Source: Mucilaginibacter sabulilitoris | GTDB taxonomy: Bacteria; Bacteroidota; Bacteroidia; Sphingobacteriales; Sphingobacteriaceae | Direction of reading: 5' to 3' | DNA: 64,000 nt | Assembly: GCF_034262375.1 (NCBI RefSeq) | Contig: NZ_CP139558.1 | Coordinates: 1,674,001-1,738,000 of the forward strand | Shown here: piece after piece, positions 52,909 to 61,706 of the stretch | Position numbering within the stretch: position 1 is the stretch's first letter | How the letters are laid out: every line of letters starts with the position of its first letter | Position numbers and translations under genes: made by a program | The notes under the pieces: generated by a model | What the model was told of the DNA's origin: nothing | The model's database searches: none | What the model saw: the letters and a program-made list of their open reading frames with translations, nothing else

Positions 52909-54207
52909 ATGGAAAAGATGCATTTTCATGCAGCGGGCATAGATATAGGCGCCCGTAAGCTATTCGTGGGGCTTGAAGGTCAGCCGGTTCGTTCGTTTGA
53001 AACTTTCACCAGTGATCTGGAATCACTTAAGCATTATTTATTGGAGCATAAAGTAAGTACGGTAGCCATGGAAGCGACAGGAGTTTACTGGTATGTGCTT
53101 TATGATATTCTTTTGGATGCGGGATTAGATGTGTGGCTTGTTGACGGTCGGCAGACACGGCAGTTACCAGGCAGAAAAACAGATGTAAAGGATTGCCAGT
53201 GGATACAGCAGTTGCATAGCTATGGTTTACTGAACCGCTGTTATGTTTCAGAGGGGCATATCAAAGAATTGCGTAGTTATCAGCGTCTTCGGGAGGATCA
53301 CCTTCGGAGTGCGGCCATGCATGTTCAACACATGCAGAAGGCACTGATAGAAATGAATATCCGTTTGCCGGAGGTATTAAGCCAGGTCCATGGAGTAAGC
53401 GGCATGGCGTTGATCGATGCGATACTGCAGGGTGAGCGTGATCCTGCTAAGTTGTTTTCACTGTGCCATAAAAAGATCAGGGAGAATAAAGGAGAAGAAC
53501 TATTGAAGGCCTTGCAGGGCCATTATACAGCCCAGGGGCTTTTTGCCTTGGGTCAGGCCTATAAGGGCTATGGTTTTTATCAGGGTCAGATACAGGAATG
53601 CGACAGTCAGATTGATAGTGTTTTACAGCGGATCAACAGGGACAAGAGCCTACCGCCGGGAATAAGCGGCGGGAAACGCAAAGCGATCCGTCACAACAAA
53701 CCTAATATCGATAATCTGGGGGATCACTTGTTGAAAATATTTGATGGTAAAGACGCGACCAAACTCCCGGGTATTACAGATTACAACTGGTTACAGTTAT
53801 ACACAGAGGTAGGTTCGGATCTTAGCCGATGGCCAAGTGAAAAACATTTCACCAGTTGGCTTGGTTTATCGCCGGGGCATGACCGTTCAGGAAAGAAAAA
53901 CAAAAGTAAAAGCAAGGGTAAGCCGACCGTTGGGCAAATATTCAAACAGATGGCCCATGGATTATTGAACAGCAAGTATATCGGCTGGGGTTCATTTGCA
54001 AGAAGATTAAGGGGTAGAAAAGGCCCCGCGATAGCTATTAAAGCTACAGCCAGAAAACTGGCTGCTCAATACTGGCGTTTAATCGTAAAAGGCGCCGACT
54101 TTGTAGAGAAGGGCCTTCACTCGTATGAGAACATTCTTAAAGAACAGAAACAAAGGCGATTAGAAAGACTCGCCCTTGAATTAAATATGGAACTTGTGCC
54201 TGCTTAA
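52909..54207 (+). CDS. IS110 family transposase
   Basis: A 432-residue recombinase. N-terminal RuvC-like DEDD domain: Asp12 (IDIG), Glu55 (MEATGVYW), Asp92 and Asp95 (KTDVKD), all present. Central coiled coil, then the C-terminal transposase_20 domain with LPGITDYN, HFTSWLGLSPGHDRSGKKNKSK (catalytic Ser expected in this area) and KATARKLAAQYW. The gene is intact, so the element may be active. The upstream AAGGATATAAGGATGG offers a purine-rich ribosome site, rare in this window. Confidence 0.93.
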   Translation: MEKMHFHAAGIDIGARKLFVGLEGQPVRSFETFTSDLESLKHYLLEHKVSTVAMEATGVYWYVLYDILLDAGLDVWLVDGRQTRQLPGRKTDVKDCQWIQQLHSYGLLNRCYVSEGHIKELRSYQRLREDHLRSAAMHVQHMQKALIEMNIRLPEVLSQVHGVSGMALIDAILQGERDPAKLFSLCHKKIRENKGEELLKALQGHYTAQGLFALGQAYKGYGFYQGQIQECDSQIDSVLQRINRDKSLPPGISGGKRKAIRHNKPNIDNLGDHLLKIFDGKDATKLPGITDYNWLQLYTEVGSDLSRWPSEKHFTSWLGLSPGHDRSGKKNKSKSKGKPTVGQIFKQMAHGLLNSKYIGWGSFARRLRGRKGPAIAIKATARKLAAQYWRLIVKGADFVEKGLHSYENILKEQKQRRLERLALELNMELVPA

Positions 54208-54214
54208 ATTATTA

Positions 54215-54255
54215 TGTCATGGGTAGGAACGAAGGATCTATTTGTGAACGTCCTG
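54215..54255. repeat. Half REP-like repeat at the right end of the IS
   Basis: TGTCATGGGTAGGAACGAAG then GATCTATTTGTGAAC; the part from 54225 on matches the REP copy at 52465-52487. Confidence 0.6.
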
Positions 54256-54373
54256 TTTTCCGCTTGCCTTAAGTTATGCAATCCTGGCAATCTTTTAATC
54301 CGTTTAATCATGGTTCAAACAAACAACCGCAAGTTTCTAATAAAAATATTTTGCATTTTAACTATTAATCGTA

Positions 54374-54385
54374 ATATTGCAATAT
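54374..54385. promoter_or_regulatory. ArsR operator 1
   Basis: Perfect palindrome ATATTGCAATAT within ATCGTAATATTGCAATAT (54368-54385), 20 bp before the first gene of the arsenic operon. The other two sites share ATCGTnnTATTGC. Confidence 0.65.
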
Positions 54386-54405
54386 AATAATTAATCAATT
54401 CTATT

Positions 54406-54969
54406 ATGAACAATCAGGAAGCTATAAACTGGATAGGTTTTAAAGAACAACTGCTCATGCACCCTAATCTTGATCTGCAATTTCAATATGCCGAGAACAA
54501 GCGGGTTGATGCCTCGTACCATATTACCGAAATTAAACAGGCGCCTATTGTGTCGGTTGACTGTGGCGGTAAAATGAACAGCTGGACGGAGATCATTGTA
54601 CAATTGTGGGAACCTGCAGCACAGCAGCAGGACAGGGCCATGAAAGTTGGTAAAGCTTTATCTATTATAGAACTGGTTGAAAAAACTTTACCGCTAAATC
54701 CGCTGGCTACTGTTAAAATAGAGTTTGGCAATTCGGAATTTGATACCCGGCAAATGTTCCCAAGCAATATTACTATCGATGGCGATGACCTGGTGGTTGA
54801 TCTTCGTCCAGATTCGGTACAATGTAAAGCTATTGAAAGGGGCGGAAGCTGCGGTACCACAACCTCAGGCGAAGAATGCTGCGCCCCGGCAAATGAGAAA
54901 CCAAAGGTTGAGTTGAAAAATTTGGCTGCAACTACCGCGTGCTGTACACCAGGAGCTGGATGCTGTTAA
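54406..54969 (+). CDS. DUF6428 family protein with Cys-rich tail
   Basis: A 187-residue cytoplasmic protein, first in the arsenic operon. The body (about 1-150; INWIGFKEQLLMHPNLDLQF, YHITEIKQAPIVSVDCGG, ITIDGDDLVVDLRPD) matches DUF6428, a family seen in Bacteroidota ars operons. The last 45 residues add nine Cys (GGSCGTTTSGEECCAP ... ACCTPGAGCC), good ligands for As(III). A scavenging, chaperone or co-sensor role is inference; no catalytic motif is visible. Confidence 0.78.
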   Translation: MNNQEAINWIGFKEQLLMHPNLDLQFQYAENKRVDASYHITEIKQAPIVSVDCGGKMNSWTEIIVQLWEPAAQQQDRAMKVGKALSIIELVEKTLPLNPLATVKIEFGNSEFDTRQMFPSNITIDGDDLVVDLRPDSVQCKAIERGGSCGTTTSGEECCAPANEKPKVELKNLAATTACCTPGAGCC

Positions 54970-54981
54970 ATTTGTATTACT

Positions 54982-55413
54982 ATGCAGATAAAACCGGCCG
55001 ATAATTACAGGGAAAACATTGTACAAATGTTAAACTCAGCAAAGTTGCCTGCCGGCGACCTGCCGGAGTCGTTAGCGAATTTTTTAGTGGCGCTAAACGA
55101 TGATGGTATCGTAATGGGTACGGCTGGACTTGAGGTTTACGGCGATGATGCTTTGCTCCGCTCGTTAGTGGTTTTGCCGAAGCACCGTGGTAAAGGAGTA
55201 GCAAACCATTTGATTACAGAGATAGAAAACCTTGCCAGGCATCATAAGGTAAACACTATTTATTTGCTTACCGAAACAGCTCAGAGATATTTTAGTCGTA
55301 AGGCATACCATGAAATTAACCGGGAGGCGGCATCCAAACAAGTTCAGGCTTCGTCCGAGTTTAGTCACGTATGCCCTGTGTCGGCCGTCGTAATGAAAAA
55401 ACAATTAATTTGA
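54982..55413 (+). CDS. GNAT acetyltransferase, ArsN2-like
   Basis: A 143-residue GNAT protein with the acetyl-CoA motif VLPKHRGKGVANHLITEIE (about 64-82) and the YFSRKAYHEINREAASKQVQ and SSEFSHVCPVSAVVM endings common to arsenic-linked acetyltransferases (ArsN2). ArsN enzymes can acetylate amino groups of arsenicals such as arsinothricin; whether this one does is inferred from family and operon. It starts 12 bp after DUF6428 and one base separates it from arsC. Confidence 0.82.
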   Translation: MQIKPADNYRENIVQMLNSAKLPAGDLPESLANFLVALNDDGIVMGTAGLEVYGDDALLRSLVVLPKHRGKGVANHLITEIENLARHHKVNTIYLLTETAQRYFSRKAYHEINREAASKQVQASSEFSHVCPVSAVVMKKQLI

Positions 55414-55414
55414 T

Positions 55415-55828
55415 ATGAAAAATATACTGGTTCTGTGTACAGGCAATAGTTGCCGCAGCCAAATAGCGCATGGTTACCTGCAAGCTTTTGCCGGGGATAA
55501 AGCGCAGGTATACAGCGCAGGCGTGGAGGTTCATGGCGTAAATCCTAAAGCTGTAAAAATTATGGCCGATGATGGTGTGGACATTAGTCACCATACGTCA
55601 AACAATGTAGATGAATATATGGATATCCCGTTCGATTATATCATTACAGTTTGCGATAACGCCAAAGAGAACTGTCCGTATTTTCCGTCAAAGGCACAGC
55701 GCTTTCACCAGAATTTCCCCGACCCGGCTAAAGCCACCGGTACGGAGCAGGAGGTAATGGATGAATTTAAACGGGTGAGGGATATGATAAAAACGTATGC
55801 GGCTTATTTTGTCGAGCAATACGTGTAA
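55415..55828 (+). CDS. arsC: Arsenate reductase, thioredoxin-linked type
   Basis: A 137-residue low-molecular-weight-phosphatase-type reductase, As(V) to As(III). P-loop CTGNSCRS with nucleophile Cys8 and Arg14, then Cys80 and Cys87 (CDNAKENCP), the redox relay that is re-reduced by thioredoxin, and the Asp in FPDP as general acid. All catalytic residues present. Product As(III) is exported by the Acr3 protein encoded downstream. Confidence 0.94.
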   Translation: MKNILVLCTGNSCRSQIAHGYLQAFAGDKAQVYSAGVEVHGVNPKAVKIMADDGVDISHHTSNNVDEYMDIPFDYIITVCDNAKENCPYFPSKAQRFHQNFPDPAKATGTEQEVMDEFKRVRDMIKTYAAYFVEQYV

Positions 55829-55855
55829 ACCAGTTTTTGATTATTAAACGCTTTA

Positions 55856-55875
55856 ATCGTAATATTGCTTGCAAT
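55856..55875. promoter_or_regulatory. ArsR operator 2
   Basis: ATCGTAATATTGC (55856-55868) with palindromic ATTGCTTGCAAT (55864-55875). It overlaps the chosen arsR start codon at 55874. Confidence 0.55.
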
Positions 55876-56203
55876 GGGTTTAACCAAAACAGAAAACTTT
55901 ACCGAGGCTCAAAACGAGCTGGCCAAAATGCTCAAAGCGTTGGCGCATCCCGCGCGCATTGCTATTATCGAGCATTTAATAAAAGCCAATGCCTGTATAG
56001 GTACAGATCTGGTTGAAGTACTTGGTTTGGCCCAACCCACCACCTCGCAACACCTGCGCGAACTTAAAGAAGCCGGACTAATCAAAGGCACCATTGAAGG
56101 GACATCCATGAATTACTGTATTGATCAGGTAAAATGGAAACAATATGCCGATAAATTGAACGCATTTTTTGTGCCCGTGAATTTCCCCGAAAACTGCTGT
56201 TGA
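55874..56203 (+). CDS. arsR: ArsR family arsenic-responsive repressor
   Basis: A 109-residue winged-helix repressor ([44 protein letters not shown], wing [11 protein letters not shown]). Start taken at the ATG at 55874, not the TTG three codons upstream. Cys residues at about 42 (NACIG), 89 (YCID) and the C-terminal ENCC could bind As(III), but it lacks the classic ELCVCDL motif, so the sensor site is of another type. Three related operators in the operon are its likely targets. Confidence 0.88.
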   Translation: MGLTKTENFTEAQNELAKMLKALAHPARIAIIEHLIKANACIGTDLVEVLGLAQPTTSQHLRELKEAGLIKGTIEGTSMNYCIDQVKWKQYADKLNAFFVPVNFPENCC

Positions 56204-56220
56204 TTTTTTTGAATTTAATT

Positions 56221-56238
56221 ATCGTTTTATTGCAATAT
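56221..56238. promoter_or_regulatory. ArsR operator 3
   Basis: ATCGTTTTATTGCAATAT contains the palindrome TATTGCAATA (56228-56237), between arsR and acr3, 10 bp before the acr3 start. Confidence 0.55.
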
Positions 56239-56247
56239 ATAAATGTA

Positions 56248-57363
56248 ATGAATGCAAATAGCTGTAATCCCGCAAAGCGGAAAAAATTGTCGTTTTTAGA
56301 CAGGTACCTTACTTTATGGATATTTATGGCAATGGGTGCGGGAGTGGCTCTAGGCTATTTTGTACCATCGGCTAAAAACTATATCAACCAGTTTCAATCA
56401 GGTACAACCAATATTCCCATAGCCATTGGGTTAATGCTGATGATGTACCCTCCGTTTGCCAAAGTGCGGTTTGAACAATTGGGACGTGTGTTTAGCAACA
56501 TTAAGATACTGTCCCTCTCGCTGGTCATGAACTGGCTCATAGGTCCCGTGCTTATGTTTTTGCTTTCGGTAATTTTTCTGCGGCATCATCCGGCTTATAT
56601 GGTTGGGCTTATCATGATAGGGCTGGCCCGTTGTATTGCCATGGTAATTGTATGGAACGAACTGGCCGACGGTAACCGCGAATATGTTGCCGGGCTTGTT
56701 GCTTTTAACAGTATATTCCAGGTGCTTTTTTATAGCCTGTTTGCCTGGCTGTTTGTTACGGTTGTGCCCCCATATTTCGGGCTTGCAGGTTTGCACATAA
56801 ATATCGGCATTGGGCAAATAGCGCAAAGCGTACTTGTTTACCTGGGTATCCCGTTTTTCGCCGGATTTTTAACGCGTTATATTTTACGCAAAATAAAGGG
56901 CGATATGTGGTACACTAATCACTTTCTGCCTAAAATAAGCCCCATAACATTAATTGCATTATTATTTACCATTTTGGTGATGTTCAGTCTTAAAGGCGAT
57001 CTCATAGTGCAGATACCATTTGATGTGATCCGCATTGCTATTCCGCTGGTTATTTACTTTGCTATTATGTTCCTGGTGACCTTTATGGCTGGTAAATGGC
57101 TCGGTGCTGATTATGCCCAAAACACAGCACTTGCCTTTACGGCTGCCGGTAATAATTTCGAACTGGCCATTGCGGTATCAATCGGCGTATTCGGCATGAA
57201 CAGTGGTGAGGCTTTCGCCGGTGTAATTGGGCCACTGGTAGAGGTGCCAGCTTTGATAGGTCTGGTTAATGTGGCCTTTTGGTTGCGGAAGCGGTATTAT
57301 GTACAAGATCTCAAAATAACGAGTCATGCTGAGTTGTTAAATCGGGGGGCTGAAGGGAAATGA
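56248..57363 (+). CDS. acr3: Arsenite efflux transporter ACR3
   Basis: A 371-residue inner-membrane transporter with ten helices, expelling As(III) with the proton gradient. Key signatures: [20 protein letters not shown], the essential Cys in [49 protein letters not shown] choose the ATG at 56248 ([13 protein letters not shown]), since an upstream TTG would place the N-terminus in the operator. The last ~13 residues ([13 protein letters not shown]) are encoded inside a REP-like repeat. Confidence 0.93.
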   Translation: MNANSCNPAKRKKLSFLDRYLTLWIFMAMGAGVALGYFVPSAKNYINQFQSGTTNIPIAIGLMLMMYPPFAKVRFEQLGRVFSNIKILSLSLVMNWLIGPVLMFLLSVIFLRHHPAYMVGLIMIGLARCIAMVIVWNELADGNREYVAGLVAFNSIFQVLFYSLFAWLFVTVVPPYFGLAGLHINIGIGQIAQSVLVYLGIPFFAGFLTRYILRKIKGDMWYTNHFLPKISPITLIALLFTILVMFSLKGDLIVQIPFDVIRIAIPLVIYFAIMFLVTFMAGKWLGADYAQNTALAFTAAGNNFELAIAVSIGVFGMNSGEAFAGVIGPLVEVPALIGLVNVAFWLRKRYYVQDLKITSHAELLNRGAEGK

Positions 57364-57364
57364 C
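57323..57364. repeat. REP-like palindrome overlapping the acr3 3' end
   Basis: GTCATGCTGAGTTGTTAAAT ... CTGAAGGGAAATGAC. It closely matches 52677-52723 and contains the acr3 stop codon. Confidence 0.75.
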
Positions 57365-57374
57365 GTTGCTAAAA

Positions 57375-57455
57375 GGGCTGTCATGCTGCTTGTCGAAGCA
57401 TAGCGGGCAAAGGCCTTTCCGCACGAGTCTTCGACAGGCTCAGACTGATAGCCCT
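57375..57455. repeat. REP-like palindrome copy after acr3
   Basis: AGGGCTGTCATGCTGCTTGTC ... CGACAGGCTCAGACTGATAG CCCT, arms extended by AGGGCT/AGCCCT (first arm given one base beyond 20 is 57375-57395). A further half copy lies at 57508-57540. Probably ends transcription between convergent acr3 and GH42. Confidence 0.75.
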
Positions 57456-57545
57456 TTACACGTTGAAATCGAATACGTCATGAGTAACCTATTTCAGCTT
57501 TTCACAGGACAAGGATGCTGAAACAAGCTCGGCATGACTGTTTTA

Positions 57546-59630
57546 TCAATTTACCTCAATAATTTTTACGTCCCACGCCCCCAGCTGCAAAGTTGATTTT
57601 GACGCGATGCTGCTGTCCGATAACAGCTCCTTACCATTACTATAAGGATAAGTTAGGCTGGTTTCCTTATCCGAATAATTGAAATAATAATGTACCGTTT
57701 TGCCGTTCTTATTAACCCCCGATTTGGTGATTACAGGAAAGGCGATCTCCTGGTCGGTGCCCCATAATCCTACTTTTTTAACCGCATCGGTCAGTATTTT
57801 GTCGGTCACGGCGCTGCTGGTGAGGCAGCCTATATAGGTGGCCAGTCCCTTGCCATAGCTGTTCTCGGTAATGGCGGCGTATTTACCCCAAACCGGGTGG
57901 TCGTAATAAGCCAGTACCTTGGCTGTCGATGGGGTGATGAGCTCCATCCAGGTATTAATTTTCTTATCCTCGGGCTTCAAATTAAAATCATCGCCCTTTA
58001 AGCTTACATTTTCGGGTACGGTGAACTGGCTGTAGTAAATACCGCAAGCCTCGCCGATAATACCCGGTTGATGGGTGGTACGCACTTTCACATTCTGATC
58101 GGAAAAGCCACTTTTTAAAGTATATATCACATGACCTCCGTTTTTTACAAAGCGGTTAAGGCGCTGCAGCAGGCTATCAGGCGCGGCATACAACAGGGGC
58201 ACGATCAGCAGTTTATAGTTTTCAATGTTCTGGCTGGTGGGGTCAACAAAATCGCAGCTCACATTCATGTGGTAAAGCCCATCATACAGCTGGCGCAGCA
58301 CATCATTATAGCCTGTGTGTACACCCCAGCCAAAGCCAAACGCCTTAAAACCGCTCAGCGCCTCATTGCTGAACAGTATGGCTACATCACTTTTCTTTTT
58401 AAGGTTGATAATTTGAGGACTGAGCCTTGCAAAATCTTTTCCGATTGTTTTTGCTTCATCATAAACCGGGTTGGGCTCAAAATCATGACTCAACAACCCT
58501 TTCCAGTAAGTTTCGGCCGAGTTATGGATGGAGTGCCATGGCCAGTACTCCACCATGTTTGCCCCCGAAGCAATATGGCTAAAAGCTTGCAATCGGAGCT
58601 GACCGGGGTAGGGTGTCCATTGCGGAAAACCCTGTGCTTCGGTTTCCAGTACCAGGTAGTTTTTACCTCCTTTCATTGATCGGGTAACATCGCCTCCGAA
58701 AGAAATTTCGGCCCCCGTTAGCTTATCCTGGCTGGAGTGGTAAATATCAACCCCGGCAATATCCAAAGCCTTGGCAGCGGCAAAATGGTCAACATCGGGC
58801 TGTATACCGAAAGAATAACCACGCCATTCAAAATCAAAGTTGTGGGTAATAAACTGGTCGGGCCGTTTGTATTCGCGTACAATAGCAGCCTGCCAGGCCA
58901 GGTAATCGGTAACCAGCTGCCGCTGAAATTTAGCAAACTCCGCTGCCAGGCTGCCGTTGATGGTACCGACCATCGACGGAAAATCCTCCCAGTTGTTTAT
59001 ACGGTTGCTCCAATAATCGAGTCCGAAAATTTTATTGATGTTATCGAGTGTTTTGTACTTTGCCTGCATATACTTTACAAACAAAGCCTGCACGTTGGGC
59101 CCCGATGTACCGTACGATTTGGTTTCGTTATCAACCTGATAACCAATAACCGCAGGATTATCCTTTACGTGCTCCATCATTTTCCTGATCACCCGGTTGG
59201 CATAAAAACGGTAATCGGTATTGGTAATGTCCATATTTTGCCGTACCCCGTAGTGGTTTGGGCCTGATGGGGTGATGGCCAGTATTTCGGGGTGCTTTTT
59301 TACCATCCAGGTAGGCACGGCGTAGGTTGGCGTACCAATAATTACGCTGATGCCCGCCTTGTGCATGGCGTTCAGCACCCTGTCAATATGTGTAAAATCA
59401 AATACGCCGTCCTGCGGTTCAACCGTGCTCCAGGTCGATTCGGCAATGCGCACCACATTTATGCCGCAGTCCTTCATCATCTGCACGTCTTTGCCGAGCC
59501 TTTCGTACGGCATATACTCGTCGTAATAAGCCACACCATAAAGCAGCTTGTCCATTTTGGGGTACTGGGCAAAAGTATAGCCGCCAAAAAGCAATTGCAC
59601 CAATAAAAGCAATAGGTAATTCTTCTTCAT
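57546..59630 (-). CDS. GH42 family beta-galactosidase, exported
   Basis: A 694-residue enzyme. I start at 59630, giving a signal peptide (KKNYLLLLLVQLLFGGYTFA, cleavage near 22), rather than at 59699. Domain order: (beta/alpha)8 barrel (about 30-390), trimerisation/Rossmann-like domain (about 400-600), C-terminal beta domain. Acid/base Glu169 in QVDNE and nucleophile Glu329 in LVLETE fit clan A. GH42 enzymes release galactose (or arabinose) from side chains of plant galactans; export suggests action on polysaccharide in the periplasm or outside. Divergent from a GH43 gene. Confidence 0.88.
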   Translation of the reverse strand: MKKNYLLLLLVQLLFGGYTFAQYPKMDKLLYGVAYYDEYMPYERLGKDVQMMKDCGINVVRIAESTWSTVEPQDGVFDFTHIDRVLNAMHKAGISVIIGTPTYAVPTWMVKKHPEILAITPSGPNHYGVRQNMDITNTDYRFYANRVIRKMMEHVKDNPAVIGYQVDNETKSYGTSGPNVQALFVKYMQAKYKTLDNINKIFGLDYWSNRINNWEDFPSMVGTINGSLAAEFAKFQRQLVTDYLAWQAAIVREYKRPDQFITHNFDFEWRGYSFGIQPDVDHFAAAKALDIAGVDIYHSSQDKLTGAEISFGGDVTRSMKGGKNYLVLETEAQGFPQWTPYPGQLRLQAFSHIASGANMVEYWPWHSIHNSAETYWKGLLSHDFEPNPVYDEAKTIGKDFARLSPQIINLKKKSDVAILFSNEALSGFKAFGFGWGVHTGYNDVLRQLYDGLYHMNVSCDFVDPTSQNIENYKLLIVPLLYAAPDSLLQRLNRFVKNGGHVIYTLKSGFSDQNVKVRTTHQPGIIGEACGIYYSQFTVPENVSLKGDDFNLKPEDKKINTWMELITPSTAKVLAYYDHPVWGKYAAITENSYGKGLATYIGCLTSSAVTDKILTDAVKKVGLWGTDQEIAFPVITKSGVNKNGKTVHYYFNYSDKETSLTYPYSNGKELLSDSSIASKSTLQLGAWDVKIIEVN

Positions 59631-59876
59631 ACAAGGGGTTTTTAGGATGAACAGGTTATGGTGATGAATGTACAAATTAATTGTGTCTTTAACACACATT
59701 ATGAAAAAATAGTAAGCAGAAAAAGCTTGCTGAGTTTATGAAGGAGCGTTATTTTGAGTAATTGAAGTATAAAGCGTGTTATTTGTGAAAGAAATGTAGT
59801 AGTATATGGCCTTTTTGGTAATGTATAAAAACAGATATTAGCCCCGGTTGTAAAACTATAACCAATATATAAACCC

Positions 59877-61634
59877 ATGAAAATATTTGCCCGCGTTTTA
59901 ATCATGCTGCTGTTTTGCCTTTGCCTGTTGCAGGTAAAGGCGCAAACTAAAAGACTTACTTACTGCAACCCGCTTAATTTGGATTACGGTTATACGCCTT
60001 TCCCCAATTTTGCCGAGTGGGGTCAGCACCGCGCCACTGCCGACCCGACCATGACCTTGTTTAAGGGTAAATACTATCTGTTTAGTACCAACCAGTTTGG
60101 TTATTGGTGGAGCGATGATATGCTGCATTGGAACTTTGTGTACCGTAAATTTTTGAGGCCCTACAACCAGGTGCAGGGCGACGAGCTTTGTGCCCCCGCT
60201 ACATTGGTTTTGGGCGATACCCTGTTGGTGATCGGCTCAACTTATAATAAAGATTTTACCCTATGGATGAGCACCAACCCTACGCAAGACGACTGGAAGG
60301 CCGCTAAAGATTATTTTAAAGTAGGCGCCTGGGACCCCGGCATGTTTGCCGATGATGATGGCCGGGTTTACATTTACCACGGCTCCAGCAACACACTGCC
60401 GCTTTATGGGCAGGAGATTGACCGTAAAACCTTCGAGCCCATAGGCCCGAAAAAAGAAATGGTAAAGCTTAATCCCGATAAATATGGCTGGGAACGTTTT
60501 GGCGAGCATAATGATAATGTGTTCCTACTGCCCTTTATTGAAGGTTCATGGATGAATAAATACAACGGTAAATATTACCTGCAGTTTGGCGCGCCCGGCA
60601 CCGAACAAAGCGGTTACGGCGATGGTGTTTTTATAGGCGATAAACCGCTGGGTCCATTTACCTATCAAAAGCATAATCCATTTTCATATAAACCCGGAGG
60701 CTTTGCCAAGGGGGCCGGGCATGGGGCTACCTGGCAGGATAAGTATGGTAACTACTGGCATATCTCTACCATGGGCATATCGGTAAAAAATAACTTTGAA
60801 CGCCGCATCGGTTTCTGGCCGGCCGGGTTTGATAACGATGGTGTGCTGTACTGCAATACCGCCTACGGCGATTATCCGCAATACTTACCCACCGGTCCCG
60901 AAGATCACCTGAAAAGCAACTTTACCGGTTGGATGATCCTGAATTATAATAAACCGGTCGAGGTTTCGTCAACCCTGGGGGCTTATGAACCCAACAATGT
61001 TGTTGATGAGGACATTAAAACCTATTGGAGCGCCAAAACAGCAAACAAAGGCGAGTGGTTTAAAACCGACCTGGGCGCTGTAAGTACAATAAAAGCCATC
61101 CAGATCAATTATGCCGATCAGGATGCCACATTTATGGGCAAATCGATGGGGGTTTTTCATCAGTATATAGTTTATTCGTCGCTTGATGGAAAAACGTGGA
61201 AACCACTGATAGACAAAAGCAAAAACAAAACCGATGTACCGCACGACTATATAGAACTGAAAGCTCCGGCAAAAGCCCGCTACCTGAAAATGGTGAACCT
61301 GCACATGCCTACAGGCAAATTCGCGCTGTCAGGTTTCAGGGTATTTGGCCTGGGGAATGGCGCAAAGCCTGATACTGTTAAAAGTTTTATCGCCCTCAGG
61401 GGCGACAGCGAACGCCGCAATGCCTGGCTCAAATGGAAGCCCATCGATAACGCTACCGGCTATACCATTTACATGGGTATAGCACCCGATAAGCTCTACA
61501 ACAATATGATGGTGTATGGCAAAAATGAATTTTATTTTAACGGTATGGATAAAGACCTGCCATACTATTTTCAAATTGAAGCGTTTAATGAAAATGGTAT
61601 TTCCCGGCGCACAAAAGTGTTAAAAGTGGAATAA
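59877..61634 (+). CDS. GH43 family hydrolase with F5/8C and Fn3 domains
   Basis: A 585-residue exported enzyme: signal peptide (to 23, VKAQ), five-bladed propeller GH43 (about 27-335) with catalytic base Asp56 (ATADPTM), Asp153 (AWDPGMF) and general acid Glu222 (FIEGSWMNKYNGKYYLQFG), then an F5/8-type carbohydrate-binding domain (about 355-485; NVVDEDIKTYWSA, GEWFKTDLG) and a fibronectin-like end (about 500-585). Typical targets are arabinans, xylans or galactans. With the divergent GH42 it may strip arabinogalactan-type chains (inference). Confidence 0.88.
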   Translation: MKIFARVLIMLLFCLCLLQVKAQTKRLTYCNPLNLDYGYTPFPNFAEWGQHRATADPTMTLFKGKYYLFSTNQFGYWWSDDMLHWNFVYRKFLRPYNQVQGDELCAPATLVLGDTLLVIGSTYNKDFTLWMSTNPTQDDWKAAKDYFKVGAWDPGMFADDDGRVYIYHGSSNTLPLYGQEIDRKTFEPIGPKKEMVKLNPDKYGWERFGEHNDNVFLLPFIEGSWMNKYNGKYYLQFGAPGTEQSGYGDGVFIGDKPLGPFTYQKHNPFSYKPGGFAKGAGHGATWQDKYGNYWHISTMGISVKNNFERRIGFWPAGFDNDGVLYCNTAYGDYPQYLPTGPEDHLKSNFTGWMILNYNKPVEVSSTLGAYEPNNVVDEDIKTYWSAKTANKGEWFKTDLGAVSTIKAIQINYADQDATFMGKSMGVFHQYIVYSSLDGKTWKPLIDKSKNKTDVPHDYIELKAPAKARYLKMVNLHMPTGKFALSGFRVFGLGNGAKPDTVKSFIALRGDSERRNAWLKWKPIDNATGYTIYMGIAPDKLYNNMMVYGKNEFYFNGMDKDLPYYFQIEAFNENGISRRTKVLKVE

Positions 61635-61706
61635 AAGTTTAATTTTTGCACCATTTTTAACACTTTACAGGCTTAATACATACACTTTTTTGTTAAAATA
61701 ACGCTT

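Larger units (their letters stand above)
52689..54225 (+). mobile_element. IS110-family insertion sequence, ends approximate
   Basis: The transposase gene with its upstream non-coding segment lies between a left sequence TTGTCATGCTGAG (ending 52688) and a right sequence AGGAACGAAGGATCTATTTG (starting 54225). Joined, they recreate the REP-like repeat seen at 52453. Another reading keeps the palindrome 52676-52724 intact and puts the left end near 52725. IS110 elements lack inverted terminal repeats, so the ends cannot be fixed from one copy. Confidence 0.65.
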
